A stretch of 64,000 nucleotides of DNA, taken from positions 578,809-642,808 of the forward strand of contig JAJEKV010000139.1 in NCBI GenBank assembly GCA_021234155.1, in the 5' to 3' direction. Position numbers and translations under genes: made by a program. Positions 31,671 to 44,507 of the stretch are shown piece by piece. The DNA is from Isoetes taiwanensis. Its lineage: Eukaryota > Streptophyta > Lycopodiopsida > Isoetales > Isoetaceae. A model generated the notes under the pieces. That model was given only the letters and a program-made list of their open reading frames with translations, was not told the origin of the DNA and made no database searches. Numbering within the stretch: position 1 is the stretch's first letter; the number at the start of each line of letters is the position of its first letter.

Positions 31671-33348
31671 GTATTATTTTTTACTATCATGATATAAGAA
31701 CGCACCATAAAAATCCATAGCATGACGGCGACTTATGCACATTATCTTGGTACATAGCCAGCATGGGCAGTGAAAGGGAACTAATTTTGTTGTTGCATAA
31801 AGGTCGGCATTTCATCAGTGAAGCGAAAAGAAATGTACAGATTTTGAAGAAGACATTGTAGTTAACAGAAGGTTGAGAAAGCAGAGTAACATCGATGCTT
31901 GGCTTGATGGTTCTGTTGGAGAAGACAGAGTGTGTATTGCAAGCAATCCAAAACCTGCTTCAAGTACACTCGATATGTTGTTTCAACTATAAGTGCATTA
32001 TATTTTCCACGGTACATTGCACCATATTGGCGACTTTCGACCTCCTTGTGAAACCATGATTTAAGGAAGCCTGAAGCAGGCGGTGAAACCATGATCTAAG
32101 GAAGCCTGAAGCAGGCGAAGTAATGGTACAAAGAATTATGATTCCAAGATCCTTTAAGTTCAACCTCCTCAACATAAAGCATTATGAATTCCCACTTCCT
32201 CAACGTATATGAAAGCTGGTTTAAACAGTGGGCAACTTCAAGTTTTACTAACGTGAGCATGGAGGAGGAACTGAAGCTCCTGCAAACAGGAGAGTTCATG
32301 CCCCATGGCTATGCACATCTTGTCCATGGTTCTCAATCCTTGTAGCTGCTGCTCCTTACTGTTTTTTAAGGCTCCTTGGATTTTGGCATATTCCTACAAA
32401 TATGCCAGATCTAGGGTCCACAAATATACACCTCACACCCCTGTATATTTAGGCGCTCCCTAGTGTATGTCTGTACGTATAAAAATACGTATGAGAATGG
32501 CAAATACAGGTTTACGAACCATTGCAAAGGAAGAAAAAAAATGTTTTTGCAGCCAGCACAGGAGGTCGCGTTCATCTGCTTCTGAACCTCCAAACCACAC
32601 AACTGGGCTCAGCATGCACCTAAACTCGGGTGGCATTAATGCTTGGATGAATCTAAAAGTGATTCCACATCGACTGGCCCATTCTATCCGTTCTTCTATG
32701 GAGTGCGTGAAATTCAGTACATCAAGGCTGAACTTGTGCTGCATAATCTAAAGCAGAGCTTGTAAACCTCGCCAATGCTTGAAATACAGTCCAACAAGGC
32801 TGGCTCTGCCCTACAAAACCCGAAACAGGGGCCACAACAGAAAAGAAGTGCCACAACAAAAAAGAAGTGCCGGATCTGTAGTCCATCAGGCCGGATTTAT
32901 CCTGCTTAACTTATGTCAAGAGACTGAACCTATCATTTCCCTTTGTTTCGCGAGTTCTAGAAAATATACGAAATTGTAACTTAACATTCAAAGGGATATT
33001 TGTAGGTAAAAGCAAGCAACTGAAACAACTCAGTTTGGAAGATTTGAAACTGCCCTAACAACACAGACATACAAATAAGTCCAAAGCAAAAATGTCTATA
33101 ACAAGCCTCCGGACAATTTATTTGAACTGCTTCTTCCTTAATTTATCTACCTTTGGTATGTTTTCACACATCAGCATAATAGAAAAAGAACAGCATACCA
33201 ATGCACATTTTATACCACCATATTTTCTCCATATTCACTTCATGACTACAAAAGAATTTTCAAACAGAGTTCAAAACCTGTAACGATCAACATTTTCAAG
33301 AAAGTATTTTAGCTATGCATAGTATAGCATATAATATTAATGAAATGA
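31671..33348. other. Gene-free stretch with a 35-bp tandem duplication at 32048-32117
   Basis: GTGAAACCATGATTTAAGGA continuing to AGCAGGCG (35 bases) occurs twice in a row with one difference. Frames at 32460-32751 on both strands overlap each other and carry no domain. Otherwise non-coding. Confidence 0.6.
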
Positions 33349-36300
33349 CTAGTCAATTAGACGCTTCCTTCCTCTTGAACTTGGGATGCTGACATTAAGA
33401 TATCTGGCCAACTCTATATGTCCAAATTTCTGCCAAACAAAAACGTAACCATCATAACTTATATCAAATTGAAAACATCAGATCTGGTGCTTACTCGAAG
33501 TACATATCTAAGATCATTTCTTCCATCTTGTTCAACCTCTGCTTGTGTAGGAAGTTTTAAGAAACCCCCATTAACATAAACTGCCCAAATCTCTTCCACA
33601 TTTGTCATCGGTTGAAGTTTCCCTTCCATTAACTTAGCGCACATGTAGGATTTAATAGCTGCAGCTCCACTAGAGATGTCTTTCCACCGACTATGCTTCT
33701 GCGATTGAAAAGCAGCACAACTTCATAAGGTTAAGGAATCAAGCCTAAAAGTTCTTAAGCTGGCTATACAACTTGGAAGATACTGGGGATGAATGCAAGG
33801 ATCTTCAAACATTTTGACACTGCACAACGCCAAATGCAATTATCAAGCCTGTTCACGGTAGTATATGTAATAGAAAGGACATTCAACATTTACACGAGCA
33901 TAATAAGTGTTATGCAGTTGATTTCAAGACGGTCTTATTATTGTATGAATAAGAAAATTGAAGACACCCAAACGAGAGTGAAAGCTATGCTATTGTGAAA
34001 TACTTACACAGTCAATCTCAACAACATTATAGCCCAAATGTTTTGCTAGAGCTTTGAAACCACCATGATTTCTAATAGAATGGATCATGTCTTGGCGATT
34101 CCCCATTCTAAGATCCTGAGATGTTGGGTATTTCGACCTGCATAAGAAGTTATAACCTGCCCATTCGATAACTGTGAAATAACAAAAACTCACAAGCCTT
34201 TCTCCTCCATAAATTTATGTATATTTTGTATAAGATCTGAAAGAGAAACATCTGGCACTGTCTTCCGATGGAGTTCGCGTGCAACAGTCTTGTATCCACC
34301 ATGCAGAACAATCTGCAGGGAAGCTTCATTAATGAGATGATCTAGAGCGATACTTGATTAACCCTTATATATGTATAATAATAAATGTAGAGTTGAAAGC
34401 ACCATAAAGTACGTGCAGGAAAGTTATGGATCAAAATCAATAGTTTTCAACTTCTGGTCAAGGAACGCATTAAGATCGTTTGCCCAGTGTAACATAATAA
34501 AATGTGTTTAGAGACAACTTTTATCTGAGAGAAAAACTCTCAGGCAAATGTCAGAGGGGTATAAATCATGTGATTTGAGTTGTCACAGTTATAGATCATA
34601 ATCTATATTTTTCAGGCTATTTGTGCTTAAAGATGAAGGACATTATAGATATCATGGCATTACACTAGAGTATTGAAGCATCATTCTGATAGCCCAAAGC
34701 CCAGCACATTCCCAAGGCACAAGTAATGCTTATCCTATACTTTACACTTATATACTCTTGATACATTCCGTCTAATACTTGATATGGTATGGAAGACTGC
34801 AGGACACTTCTGGAATACTGAGGAAAGATGAATTACAGCATGATGAATATCCCATCTTCGAGCTTCCATGACAGACCGGCGACGAGGCATAACCCTAGTC
34901 TTCTGCAGCTGATTTGGACTACCTGTCATCAGAGGATTATGCTCTTTGTTATTTAAAGAATACCGCGTATGTTGTGTCCAGAAAGAATAACTTGCATGTG
35001 AACAACATTCTCTATCCTCGATGAATCAAAAACATGCACGGTATATGGAATCGAATCTTCAACATTAAGCATCACACATTTCAAGACATAAAGTCTCCTT
35101 ATGGTTTTGTAACCATTTCATTTGTGGTGATTAATCATCACTTTCATAGATGAATATAAATGGATGCGAACAGTGCGCATGTCTACCATTATAATAGCAC
35201 GGACAATGCTGCATCTGCTGCTTCTGAAAAAACAATAACCTTGTGTCCTGAGTACATTCACTGAGACACAGTTTTTTAGGAGTAGCATATGTAAATATTA
35301 AGTAGATCTCCAAACCTGAATTACTATATTTGGGCACCAAGCTTTGCTTCACAAACTGTTCAATTTCAGTATCCAAATTGCGGAGATCCTCCCTGCAAGT
35401 AATGCATATCCAAGGTTTGTTAGGGTCTAAAGCATGCCATGGATGAAACTGCTGGCAATGCCATTGTTGAATATTGGAGCCTACTGTACTTAATCATGAT
35501 GACAAGGAAAAAAAATTTGAGCGAATTTAGTCACAAAACCAGGAAATTTAACTGCTGAGTGAAATCATTAGCATTCAAGGTCACCTCTTAACCTGAAATT
35601 AAATAGGACTTATGCCTGTTTACAACCTAGCTTACCAAAATCCATCTGGCCGACGCCTTGCACGCAAGTTTAAGGCATGTGCAACATAAAGAAAACCTCC
35701 ACCCGTCTTTAAAAGCATAATGGCATATTATGAGCTTGACAGTAGGACAACAGAACGTATCACTTTCAACAATGTACACGCACCATAATTTCATCCACAA
35801 GGTCCTTCCTTCCTGCGGCAAGCAGTTTCCTCCGTGTAGGCATCCATAAACTTCTCAATTCTAAGTCTCTGCAACATTTGAAATGCATACAATTATTTGA
35901 CAACTTCAACAAAGCCCTGCTTACAAAAAATTTAGATGTTGTCAATGGCAGAAAATTGATTCATAGGGCAATGCAATAAGAGCGGCCAAGCAGAGAGTTG
36001 GCCAGTTTTGCCATTTGTCCTCCTCCATGTTTTCTTTTATTCCGATATAGTTATCTATGAAGAGGCCGGTGAGCTTTTTCAAGGAGGTCTAAATTGGCCT
36101 ACGACATGACAATATGAAAAAGAAATAATTAAGACATGTATTAAATAACAACACATTGCCATGGTTTATGTGTCCTCGTGATAGTAGAATGCTTGCAAGC
36201 CTATGGACATTAGCATGCTTGTTTTCCATGTTGGATCAAAACTGGAGCATTCTACATCAGCATGATGTTGTAGACTTCTGAAAATTTTTAAGTCTTTGAA

Positions 36301-37082
36301 TTACACAAAAAAATGTGGAGAAAGGATAAAGGTCAAGGCACATACTGTGATGGGGAATTTCCATGCATCTTCATCAAGAAATCTATCAAAGACACCCGCA
36401 GCCTTCGAAGAACTTCTGGCCTTCTTGCCAAATCTAGTAAACCATTTGGGGGCTGAAAGATATAATTAAACACAATGAGAGCTGCACAAGGGCTGTGCAA
36501 CACAGTGAAGTCTGAAGGCTCCTTGCTGTAACCAGCTTTACCTTTATTACAAGGCACCTGAATCGTGCATTAACTTCCCTAACTATTGCCTCCACAAGTG
36601 GAATCAGGTACTCAACCTGGTTATCCCTTTCCACAAAATCTCCTGCCTTCAAAAGATACTGATACACTTCTCCATCACTTATATTGGAATTCTTCCGAAA
36701 TCTTTCTATTTGAACTATCTCCTTCACCTCCCCAATTTCCTCGCCACTTCCACTAAGAATTACTTTCCAACCCATTATGTCTATACTCCCACTGACAACA
36801 TCAGAAACTGTATAAACTACACTGCTGGTTGTTGACCATCCTCTGAACATGGAACCTAAGATTTTTAAACAGTCAATTATCAAGTTACACTATCTATTAT
36901 AGACATTATGCGCATCATAGTCTAAAATATCCCTGTTTATAGCTCATACCTGCTTTCGAAGTCGCAAAACGAAAGCTCCAGCTTGGCCATCTTCTATAAC
37001 CAATCCATGTAGGCGTCGTGAGAAAATTGACTTTGGGATAGGCAACCATAGGCCAACCATAGGCACTTGCGCTGAGTGCCAT
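33349..37082 (-). CDS. Plastid-targeted protein with four GR-D-L / HGG helical repeats, 11 exons, complete
   Basis: I assembled this gene from splice sites. Exons on the minus strand are 37082-36950, 36855-36542, 36452-36346, 35868-35784, 35706-35636, 35392-35316, 34922-34837, 34312-34194, 34137-34008, 33698-33495 and 33429-33349. All have GT-AG borders and all phases agree, giving 468 aa. An in-frame stop lies upstream of the chosen ATG. The N-terminus (MALSASAYGWPMVAYPKVNF, then basic/Trp-rich) looks like a chloroplast transit peptide. Four repeats follow of the form PTR..LL..GR.DL...I..HGG...VA..L: about 194-226 (MPTRRKLLAAGRKDLVDEI), 273-305 (MPRRRSVMEARRWDIHHA, then HGGYKTVARELHR), 333-367 (YPTSQDLRMGNRQDMIHSI, then NHGGFKALAKHLGY) and a degenerate one at 424-457. 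FWEDLRNLDTEIEQF links repeats 1 and 2. Similar repeats occur in several plant and algal plastid proteins, possibly including the N-terminal part of PTST2/PTST3 starch-initiation factors; no CBM48 is present. Function not assigned. Confidence 0.85.
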
Positions 37083-38309
37083 CGAAGTTGCATCCGGACC
37101 GGAGGCTCTGTTGTAGAGTTACATGCACTTTCTGCCACGTCTTCTGATTTTGCTGAGGTGGTTATAAAAGTGATTATCCGCAGCAGTCAAAAACCTAGTG
37201 CTTCGGGTCGCAACTATTGGATCATAAAAGATGCTTAAAATGCCAAACTGTATCAAACCATATATAATGCCAATTTCGAATTTTTATTTTTTTATAGCTA
37301 ATCTTTTTGGATTCTGCCTCAGGCAAGGCTGACACGTGTGCTTCATTTATTTTGTTTCTTTTGGTGGTTCTCTGCAACAATCCAGGTGCAGCAATCTCTG
37401 CACACGACAAGAAGCCCACAGTTTTTGGGCTTAAATCCGGCCAAGGGGATATGGAGCAAGCCTTAAAATTGAATGGTGGTATCTCCATTTTTGTGAAGGG
37501 CAACTTTTAAAGTTGCCATTCATGTTGAATGGCAATTTTGTCAAGATGCCATTTCCTTTGAAGGTTAAATTTTTTCTTAGCCATTCATTAAAGCTGCAAT
37601 AAACAAGCACATCTTCGATATAAAAGCAAAAACACTTCATCATATATAATTCACACATAAAACTTAAAGGCCTTCCTATTATGATTCAAAGTAATTAGCC
37701 CAAAGTTTACAATTGCACCATGCGGCGTTGCTTATGATCCATCCAATTAGCATAGATCATCTCATAGCTTGCATCTGCCACGTCAGGTGATGATAACAAT
37801 AAGAACATCAACATTTCAAGAGTTTTCAGATTCAAAGATTCTCAATCATCATCCTTTATCAAGTTTTGCCTTCAGAATCCACGTTCACATTCTACAGAAG
37901 ATGCTGGAAGAACTATAACTGCTTGCCATAGCTTCATCACGTCATCATAGACATCAAAATAGAAATCACACAACCTACAAGCATCACATTTCGTAGTATC
38001 TCATTAATTGTAACTTAATAATGGTATTTTGTTCCAATTGGGGTGGGGAAATACATAAATAATAGAAAATATATATACTAGAAAATAAATTTTTTTTTTA
38101 ACCTTGCCATTCAATTGAAGGGTGACATTTGCTAAAGCCGTTCAAGTTGAATGGCATTTTTTAACTCTTGCCGTTCATTTGCATGGCCAAAAAAAGACCA
38201 CCATTTTTTGAAGGGTCAAAGGCCTCTTGAATGGCATTGCAATGTTCAAATTTAAGGCCTGATATGGAGTCGAAATATGGCAGCGACAGCATAATTAGAG
38301 TGATAGACA
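37083..38309. other. Gene-free stretch with a short palindromic repeat family
   Basis: TTGCCATTCA and its complement TGAATGGCAA form a 10-bp perfect inverted repeat with a 3-base loop at 37513-37535. Related phrases (GCCATTCAATTGAAGGG, GCCGTTCAAGTTGAATGGC, GCCGTTCATTTGCATGGCC) recur at about 38105-38190 and lead up to the subtilase remnant. They probably belong to a small dispersed element with TGAATGGCA ends. The open frames at 37222-37510 lack domains. Confidence 0.45.
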
Positions 38310-39010
38310 CAGGGATATGGCCGGAGAGCCAGGCTTCAGGGACGAAGGGATTCGCAGAGCCATGGAACGCACACTGCTTCGATCGCTGCAAGTAGATTTG
38401 AATGCAAGTTTTTTTGGATTCGCCGCCGGAGTAGCGCAGGGTATGGTCCCTTTGGCCCGAATCGCTGTGTACAAAGTTTGCTGGGTAGAATGCACCATCT
38501 CGGATGTCCTTGCAGTGGTGGATCAAGCTCTTGGCGATGGCGTAGATGCGACTTCTCTGTCCCTTGGGGGCTCTGTTTCGCCGTATTACAGTGACCTTAT
38601 CGCCATTGTTGCATTTGGAGCTACGAAACGAGGTGTTTTGTTTCAGCCTCTGTCGGAAATGATGGCCCCTCCCTTCTCAGCATCGAAAATGATGCTCCAT
38701 GGATCGCTACTGTCGGAGCTAGCACCATGGATCGATCCTTTCCTGCCGTAGTTGCTCTGGGTTCCCGCCAAAATCCCCCCTTCTCAATCCATCTTCTTCG
38801 CCCATTCCCTCGATAAATCATCCTGACTTTAGTCTTGGATTTTTAAACCCGATATATAGTGCTTGGGGATTGTACTCTGTCAAATGGGTTGCATCTCCGA
38901 TGCAGAGAAAAGCATGGCAGTGCATGATGCAGGCGGATTGGGCATGATTCTGATTATGCCTGCGTATTTAGGAGATGGGATTCTTCTGCAAATTCATATT
39001 TCATACCTGC
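38310..39010 (+). pseudogene. Subtilisin-like serine protease (plant subtilase) pseudogene
   Basis: Fragment of a secreted plant subtilase (S8 family). The catalytic His block is visible as GDSQSHGTHTASIAA at about 38348-38392. After a frame change the protein continues with ASFFGFAAGVAQGMVPLARI, AVYKVCWVECTISDVLAVVD and LSLGGSVSPYYSDLIAI, the stretch between the His and the Asn. Further frame changes follow around 38640-38750. About 100 bases later a piece of the protease-associated region is recognisable (GIVLCQMGCISDAEKSMAVH, DAGGLGMILI). The catalytic Asp (upstream) and Ser (GTSM block) are missing, so it is inactive. No introns are visible, in line with the intronless nature of many plant subtilases. 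Confidence 0.85.
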
Positions 39011-41789
39011 GGCGAAACAGATTTGGCTCTATTTTTGCCGTCTATTTGTCTAATTTGAATGGCCAGAATGATAAAAATGATGAGTGCAGGTACCCCCAAA
39101 TCTGTAAAGCATGCCTAAGTTTGCCCTGCTGCTTCTTGCAATCCAAAGAAAAGACAACGCCCTTAAATTCTTCATTTCGCCAAGAATTGAAGAGGTTTTC
39201 CTTTTGCAACAAGTTACACAATGTGCAAAAACATGACTTTACTGAGCTGAGAGAGAACGCTGGCATGGTGAGAGAAACTGAGCACACGTTTTTCAGAAAA
39301 TAAAACGGCCTCGAGGATTTCTAATGAATAAAGTGTGCAATGACACAACAGTAGTGTCTAACATGTTCTTACAACTAAATTATATGGGTGTAATAATGGT
39401 ATAAAATATTCTACATCATCCAAAATCTAGGACATGCATACCTTTGTCTACCTCACTAACTGCTAGTGGAGGCCATACACATTTTGACAAGGACGTCAGT
39501 TATTCCATCCTAATTCTTAAACAAGTCGTCAAAATGAATTGTGACAGATAGACCAACAATATTAGAAGGTATATCTATGTAAAAAAGATTAGATATCATC
39601 ACAATTGTTTTACCCAACCATCAAATTTGCTATCCAATAAATTAGCGATTACTATAAACAGAAGCATTCGTCACATGGCCCAGCTAGAAGAAAAGGAGGA
39701 AAATTCACAACCACAATTTCCTACTATATTGATGCATATAATTATATTATTGCACTATCCTTATTGTTTTTTTTTTTTTTTTATCATTGGATCCAAGCAT
39801 AGTTCCATGAATATACCAAATGGAGGGCTGTGGAATTTCCACATCAAACCCGCGTATAAGTTTGCGCACTCCATATGGCTATTGTACGTGTATACATACA
39901 TGGTATACTTCAACCTATACACACAAAAAATGAACGAACACCATTGCATTCACAAAAGAGAGATAAGAACAAAGAAGAGTGAACAACAGATGAGAAGAAT
40001 TTAGAGTGAAGACGGTGACATAGCCCAAAGAGCACTGGAATTTCAGCAGGTTCCCAAATTTGGCGAAGAAAAACTGCAACATATGAGGCAGTCCTGGAAA
40101 CCGAGTAGATCAAACAGAGTTGGAGTCTTCTTTTGAACCTCTACAGCACTCTTCCGAACGCTTCAATCTGTGAAAACTTCAAACTCCTCCCAACGCTTCA
40201 ATCTGTGCAAACTTCAAAGCCTTGGATTCATAAACTACAGCTGAGTGCAGAGTAAACAGAGCTGAGTGAACAGAGGCGAGTAAACAGAGCTGAGTGCAGA
40301 GCTTCTCAGGTACGTCGGACTTCCTCTGCTTCCCGCCATGCCGTTTTTGCCGCCTCTGCCATGCTCATGTGACAGATGCCTGCCAAAAAAATCTATTTCT
40401 GAACCCTTGATTGCAGACTACATTTTCTTTCCTGAAAATCCTAACCCATTTCTCGGTCAACCACTGCCAAAACCTTATGCCTAAGATAATTTGCAAACCT
40501 TTTGATGCACCAACTTGGCTTGAGCTGTTAGGAACACAATAGGCGATATCAACTCCCAAGCAAAGTGTTTGAATATGCACTTCCCACAAATGTAAAAAGA
40601 GTCTCCAACCATGAAAAAGGTTGCATATTCTCCTCCAAGGGTGCGAAACTTTTGCATCGAATATCTTATATACAACACAAGGTGGCCTTTGCACTGGACT
40701 GGACAAAAGAAATGTTCGCAGCGGCCAAGGCCGCCGCGATAAATTTCTTGTAAATATAACATATTCCTTCCTTATGGGTTTTTTTGTATAAGGGAAAATA
40801 CGCAGCGAGGTTTTTCCGGAGTATAATCCGGCCCCGCTCGGATCCCTTGCCGCCCCTGCCGAAAGAAGAAAGGGGCGTGCATTCTTATCCTTCCATTGTG
40901 AAACCATGCTAGAAACCAAAAAAAAAATCGCATCACACAAAAAAATACAAAAGATACGGTTGGACTACGCTTTAGCATAAAATACAAGCGCCAAATCTTA
41001 GCCCAACCATGCCTGAAATACCGCCCGCAAATACTAAATGAAAAAATTGGAAGCTTATGTGGATGGTTTTTTCTTGTATTCGTATTAAAATATGTATTTT
41101 GCTGACAATAGACCCCCGATATACGAAATAGAAGTGGTATTTGAAGTTCAAAAATTTAGGGGATGGTCTAGAATGGCGCATTTCTTGCTGCATGGGTTGC
41201 GCATCGGATCTTCAAAGCCTCCTGGTGCAGCAGGATGCACAAGAACAAAAATAGAAGGACGATTTGGATTTTTTGGAGGCTTAGAATCTGGTTTTCCAGG
41301 TAGGGCATGGCGTGTGGCTTTGTGAATAGAAGCGCCTCTATTAGAACTGGAGATCTACATGGCTTGCTATGGCAGCTCCATTTTTCCTTTGTTGCTTGCT
41401 TGTTCTGTCCATTTTTTCTTTTGTTGCTTGTTGATCCATCTGTTCTCCTGCAAAGGAAAAGGCAGCGAGGAAAGCGCAAGGGTGCAGTTGAGGATGCTTG
41501 TCCCAGCCTATGGCCTCTTCTGCCATTGCAATAATGCTCAAAATACATTGTTTCCAAGTATTTTTATGCTCTCCCCCACCTACCCCTAACCCTAAACTAA
41601 CTCTGAATTTACATCTCGCTCTTGTCTGTTTGTTCGTGTCTCGAGACAATTTCATTTCTTCGAAGGTTATTTACTTGCCATATGTTTTGATGGAAGAGCG
41701 TGGGCACCACGCCGGGCTTGGGCTCTATCATTTATTTAACAACTGTTACAGAGAGCTTATATCAAGGACAGATCGCTTCTAATCTTGTA
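39011..41789. other. Gene-free stretch
   Basis: Holds a short direct repeat (CGCTTCAATCTGTG at about 40159 and 40195), a degenerate tandem GAGCTGAGTG repeat at 40240-40305, poly(T) at about 39768 and a short telomere-like string CTAACCCTAAACTAA near 41587-41601. Open frames on both strands at 40365-41325 overlap each other and show no domain. Confidence 0.5.
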
Positions 41790-43660
41790 GCTAAGTTGCA
41801 AGAGTGGAAATAGCATTACAATGCGTACGTGTTGTCAATAGGTGCCGAGCTAGGGCATCCGCAACAACATTATACTCACCGGGTTTATACAAAACCTCAA
41901 AGTCATATTCTTCCAAAAATTCTATCCACCTGCGTTGCCGGAGGTTAAGATTAGCCTGTGTGAAGATGTATTGAAGGCTTTGATGATCCGTATCTAATTG
42001 GAAACGTCGTCCAAGAAGATAGTGTCTCCCGATGCGCAAAGCACGCACGACCGCAAGCAACTCTTGGTCATGGGCAGGATATCTCTGTTCCGCATCATTC
42101 ATTTTCTTAGAATCATAGGCAATGACCCGTCCTTCTTGCATCAAGATAGCTCTAGTTGCTATCTTACTGGCATCAGTTGCAACCGCCTCGTCCTTTTGAG
42201 GATCGGGTAGCGTAAGGACTGGTATTGTGGTCAAAGCATCCTTTAACTGTTGAAAGCCTGCTTGAACCTTGTTCTTCCAATGTGTTGCCTATTTTTTGAC
42301 TTTCTCATGCTTCGTAAGGTCAGTGAGGGGTGCTGCAATCTTAGCGAAGTCCTTAACGAATTTACGATAATATCTTGCCAACCCCAAAAAACCTCCTAAC
42401 TTCAGAAATATTCGTTGGAGCTGGCCAGTCCTTGACTGCCTCAATCTTAGCTGGATCAGTAGCAAATACCATCAGTAGAAACAATATGACCCAAGTACTC
42501 GACCTTGGTGGTCGCAAATTTGCATTTGGAGGACTTGGCGAATAGTTGGTGGCGCCGCAGCTTCTGGAGAGCCAGACGAATATGGCATTCATGGTCCTGC
42601 AGGATTTTACTATAGATAAGAATGTCATCAAAGAAAATAATGAAACTCGTCTAAATAATCTCGAAAAACATCATTCATGAGACGTATGAAGGTTGATGGG
42701 GCATTTGTGAGTCCAAAAGGCATGACTGTGAATTCATAATGCCCATAGCGAGTCCAAAAAGCGGACTTATGAATATCCTCCTCCTTAATTCTTATATGAT
42801 GATATCCAGATCGAAGATCTCTTGGAGAAATACTTAGCTCCTTGTAGCTGATCCATAAGGTCATGGGCCCGTGGTAATCCATACCGGTTCTTAATAGTAT
42901 GCTGGTTTAACTGGCGGTACATGCGTAAAGTACCATCCTTCTTCTTAACAAACAAAATGGGAGCTCCAAAGGGTGAAACACTCCGCGGAATAAATCCTAG
43001 CCTTAGAAGTTCCTACAAGTGCTCCTTAAGCTTTGCCAACTCGAGTGTGCTCATGCGGTATGGAGCCTTACTGGTAGGCTTGGTACTGGGTTGGAGTGCA
43101 ATCTCGCACTCTACCCCCTTGAAGGGTGGCAATTTCCGAATCTCATCAGGAAAGAGGTCCTGAAACTCATGAATGAGACTGGCCTTCGCAAAGACATACA
43201 CTGCATGATGGGATTAATTGCATTACCTGTTATAGTGACACAGGCCCCATTTGCTGCAATAAAGGTAACCTCACGCTTTTCACAATCTATGGTGGCCTTT
43301 GTTACTGCTAAGAATTCCATCCCCACAATCAAGTCCCAGAGCAACAGGTGCTCCCACAATCAGCTCCCAGAGCAACAAGTGCTCCCAATAATTGGATATT
43401 CAGTTAACACGACGACCTTGGGTGTGGCGGATAGCTCCACTAGCCAATGTAACAGGTCGTGGCTTGGATTTGAAAGAGGGCAACTGCAGAGTTTTTGCCA
43501 ACCTAGGTGACACAAAGTTGTGGGTACTACCCGTGTCCATCAGGATAATGAAAGGTTTGCTATCAATTTGACCCACTATAGAGATGACACTAGGTTGACT
43601 GCCGGCCTGACCTGTCACAATCAGCAAAAATGTGAGACTCACCTTGTATATAATCATTCG
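41790..43660 (-). mobile_element. Ty3/gypsy LTR-retrotransposon fossil (pol part)
   Basis: In order on the minus strand: a retropepsin-type aspartic protease region with DTGSTHNF (near 43520-43560), a reverse transcriptase region with [10 protein letters not shown] and [12 protein letters not shown] (about 42630-42880), and an RNase H region with ATDASKIATRAIL and DHQSLQYIF (about 41800-42230). This order and these motifs place it in Ty3/gypsy (Metaviridae). It is broken at several points and incomplete: no gag, integrase, primer-binding site or LTR was seen. It is a truncated, old copy. Confidence 0.9.
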
Positions 43661-44440
43661 CCTCCTCCTCTACCAGGGATGGGAGGTCACAAAAAGATGT
43701 CAGCTCTTTCCAACTGCCTATGCTGCCTGTGTGACATATGGGCAATCTTGCATTAGGGCGGATTTGGGGTCTGAAAATGGCCCTTATCTTGGGCTAAAGA
43801 TTTCCACGTCAGATTCGCCAGGACCAATCAGGTTTGCGCCTTTTTTACGAAAGTCAGTATTACTTGGCAGGTAGAAGGATGAGCAGGCTTACTTGGCATC
43901 CACATGGCGTATTTTCATAGGGGATGCCTGCGCTTTTATTGCAACCATTTTAATGGCCCGTTATTTTTGGGAGTCGTCACGCCCAAAATAATGGTGACTT
44001 TGACCGCCCTCTTGTCGTTACCAACTCCCTTGTCAAATTTTGGCTAAACCTGACGGCTTCACTCCGGCGCCTCGCGTGCATCCTCTCCGCCTTCACTCCT
44101 CATCCGCAATCCATGTCTCCTGTAATTTACGTGGTTCTTGCCCCATTTACACCGAACTCCCAAGGTCAAGAAGTGGGAGGTTTTGTCTCAATAGGTTAGG
44201 TGGGTGAGTATGCCGCCATCAATCAGGGGCTTAGCATAGAGTTGGGGATTAGCGACAAAGGCGATCGACGATGACACATTGATAGGTAGGATAAAAGAGT
44301 TCAAGTTGAATTCTAGCGGCCAAAGTGGAAAGTATAACAATACGACATGCATATACCCCCTTCCTCGATATGGCCAAAGAGCTAATCTCCACCAAAACAA
44401 ATTCCCAAAATTGCCCATAAAATGGTAACCACCTTAAACG
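43661..44440. other. Gene-free junction stretch
   Basis: Non-coding sequence between the gypsy fossil and the unusual 44-62 kb block. No feature recognised. Confidence 0.5.
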
Positions 44441-44507
44441 GATCACACGACGCTGGGCTAGCCGCCTACTAACCAAGCGTGAGAGATAGTTTCAGCGTCG
44501 TGTGATC
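44441..44507. repeat. Palindromic boundary element 1
   Basis: GATCACACGACGCTG at 44441-44455 and its exact reverse complement CAGCGTCGTGTGATC at 44493-44507, a 15-bp perfect inverted repeat with a 37-base spacer. It precedes the cassette carrying the first H3-like gene. Confidence 0.9.

Noticed and set aside
32460-32751. 94-codon frames on both strands over the same bases
   Set aside because: Mirror-image open frames in a stretch with no splice or promoter signals; chance.
40365-41325. Overlapping frames on both strands (up to 191 codons)
   Set aside because: Frames of similar length overlap on opposite strands, none has a recognisable domain, and the sequence is a mix of repeats.
41587-41601. 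Telomeric repeat (CTAACCCTAAAC)
   Set aside because: Only about two imperfect units; too short to be an interstitial telomere. The same holds for 46686-46706.
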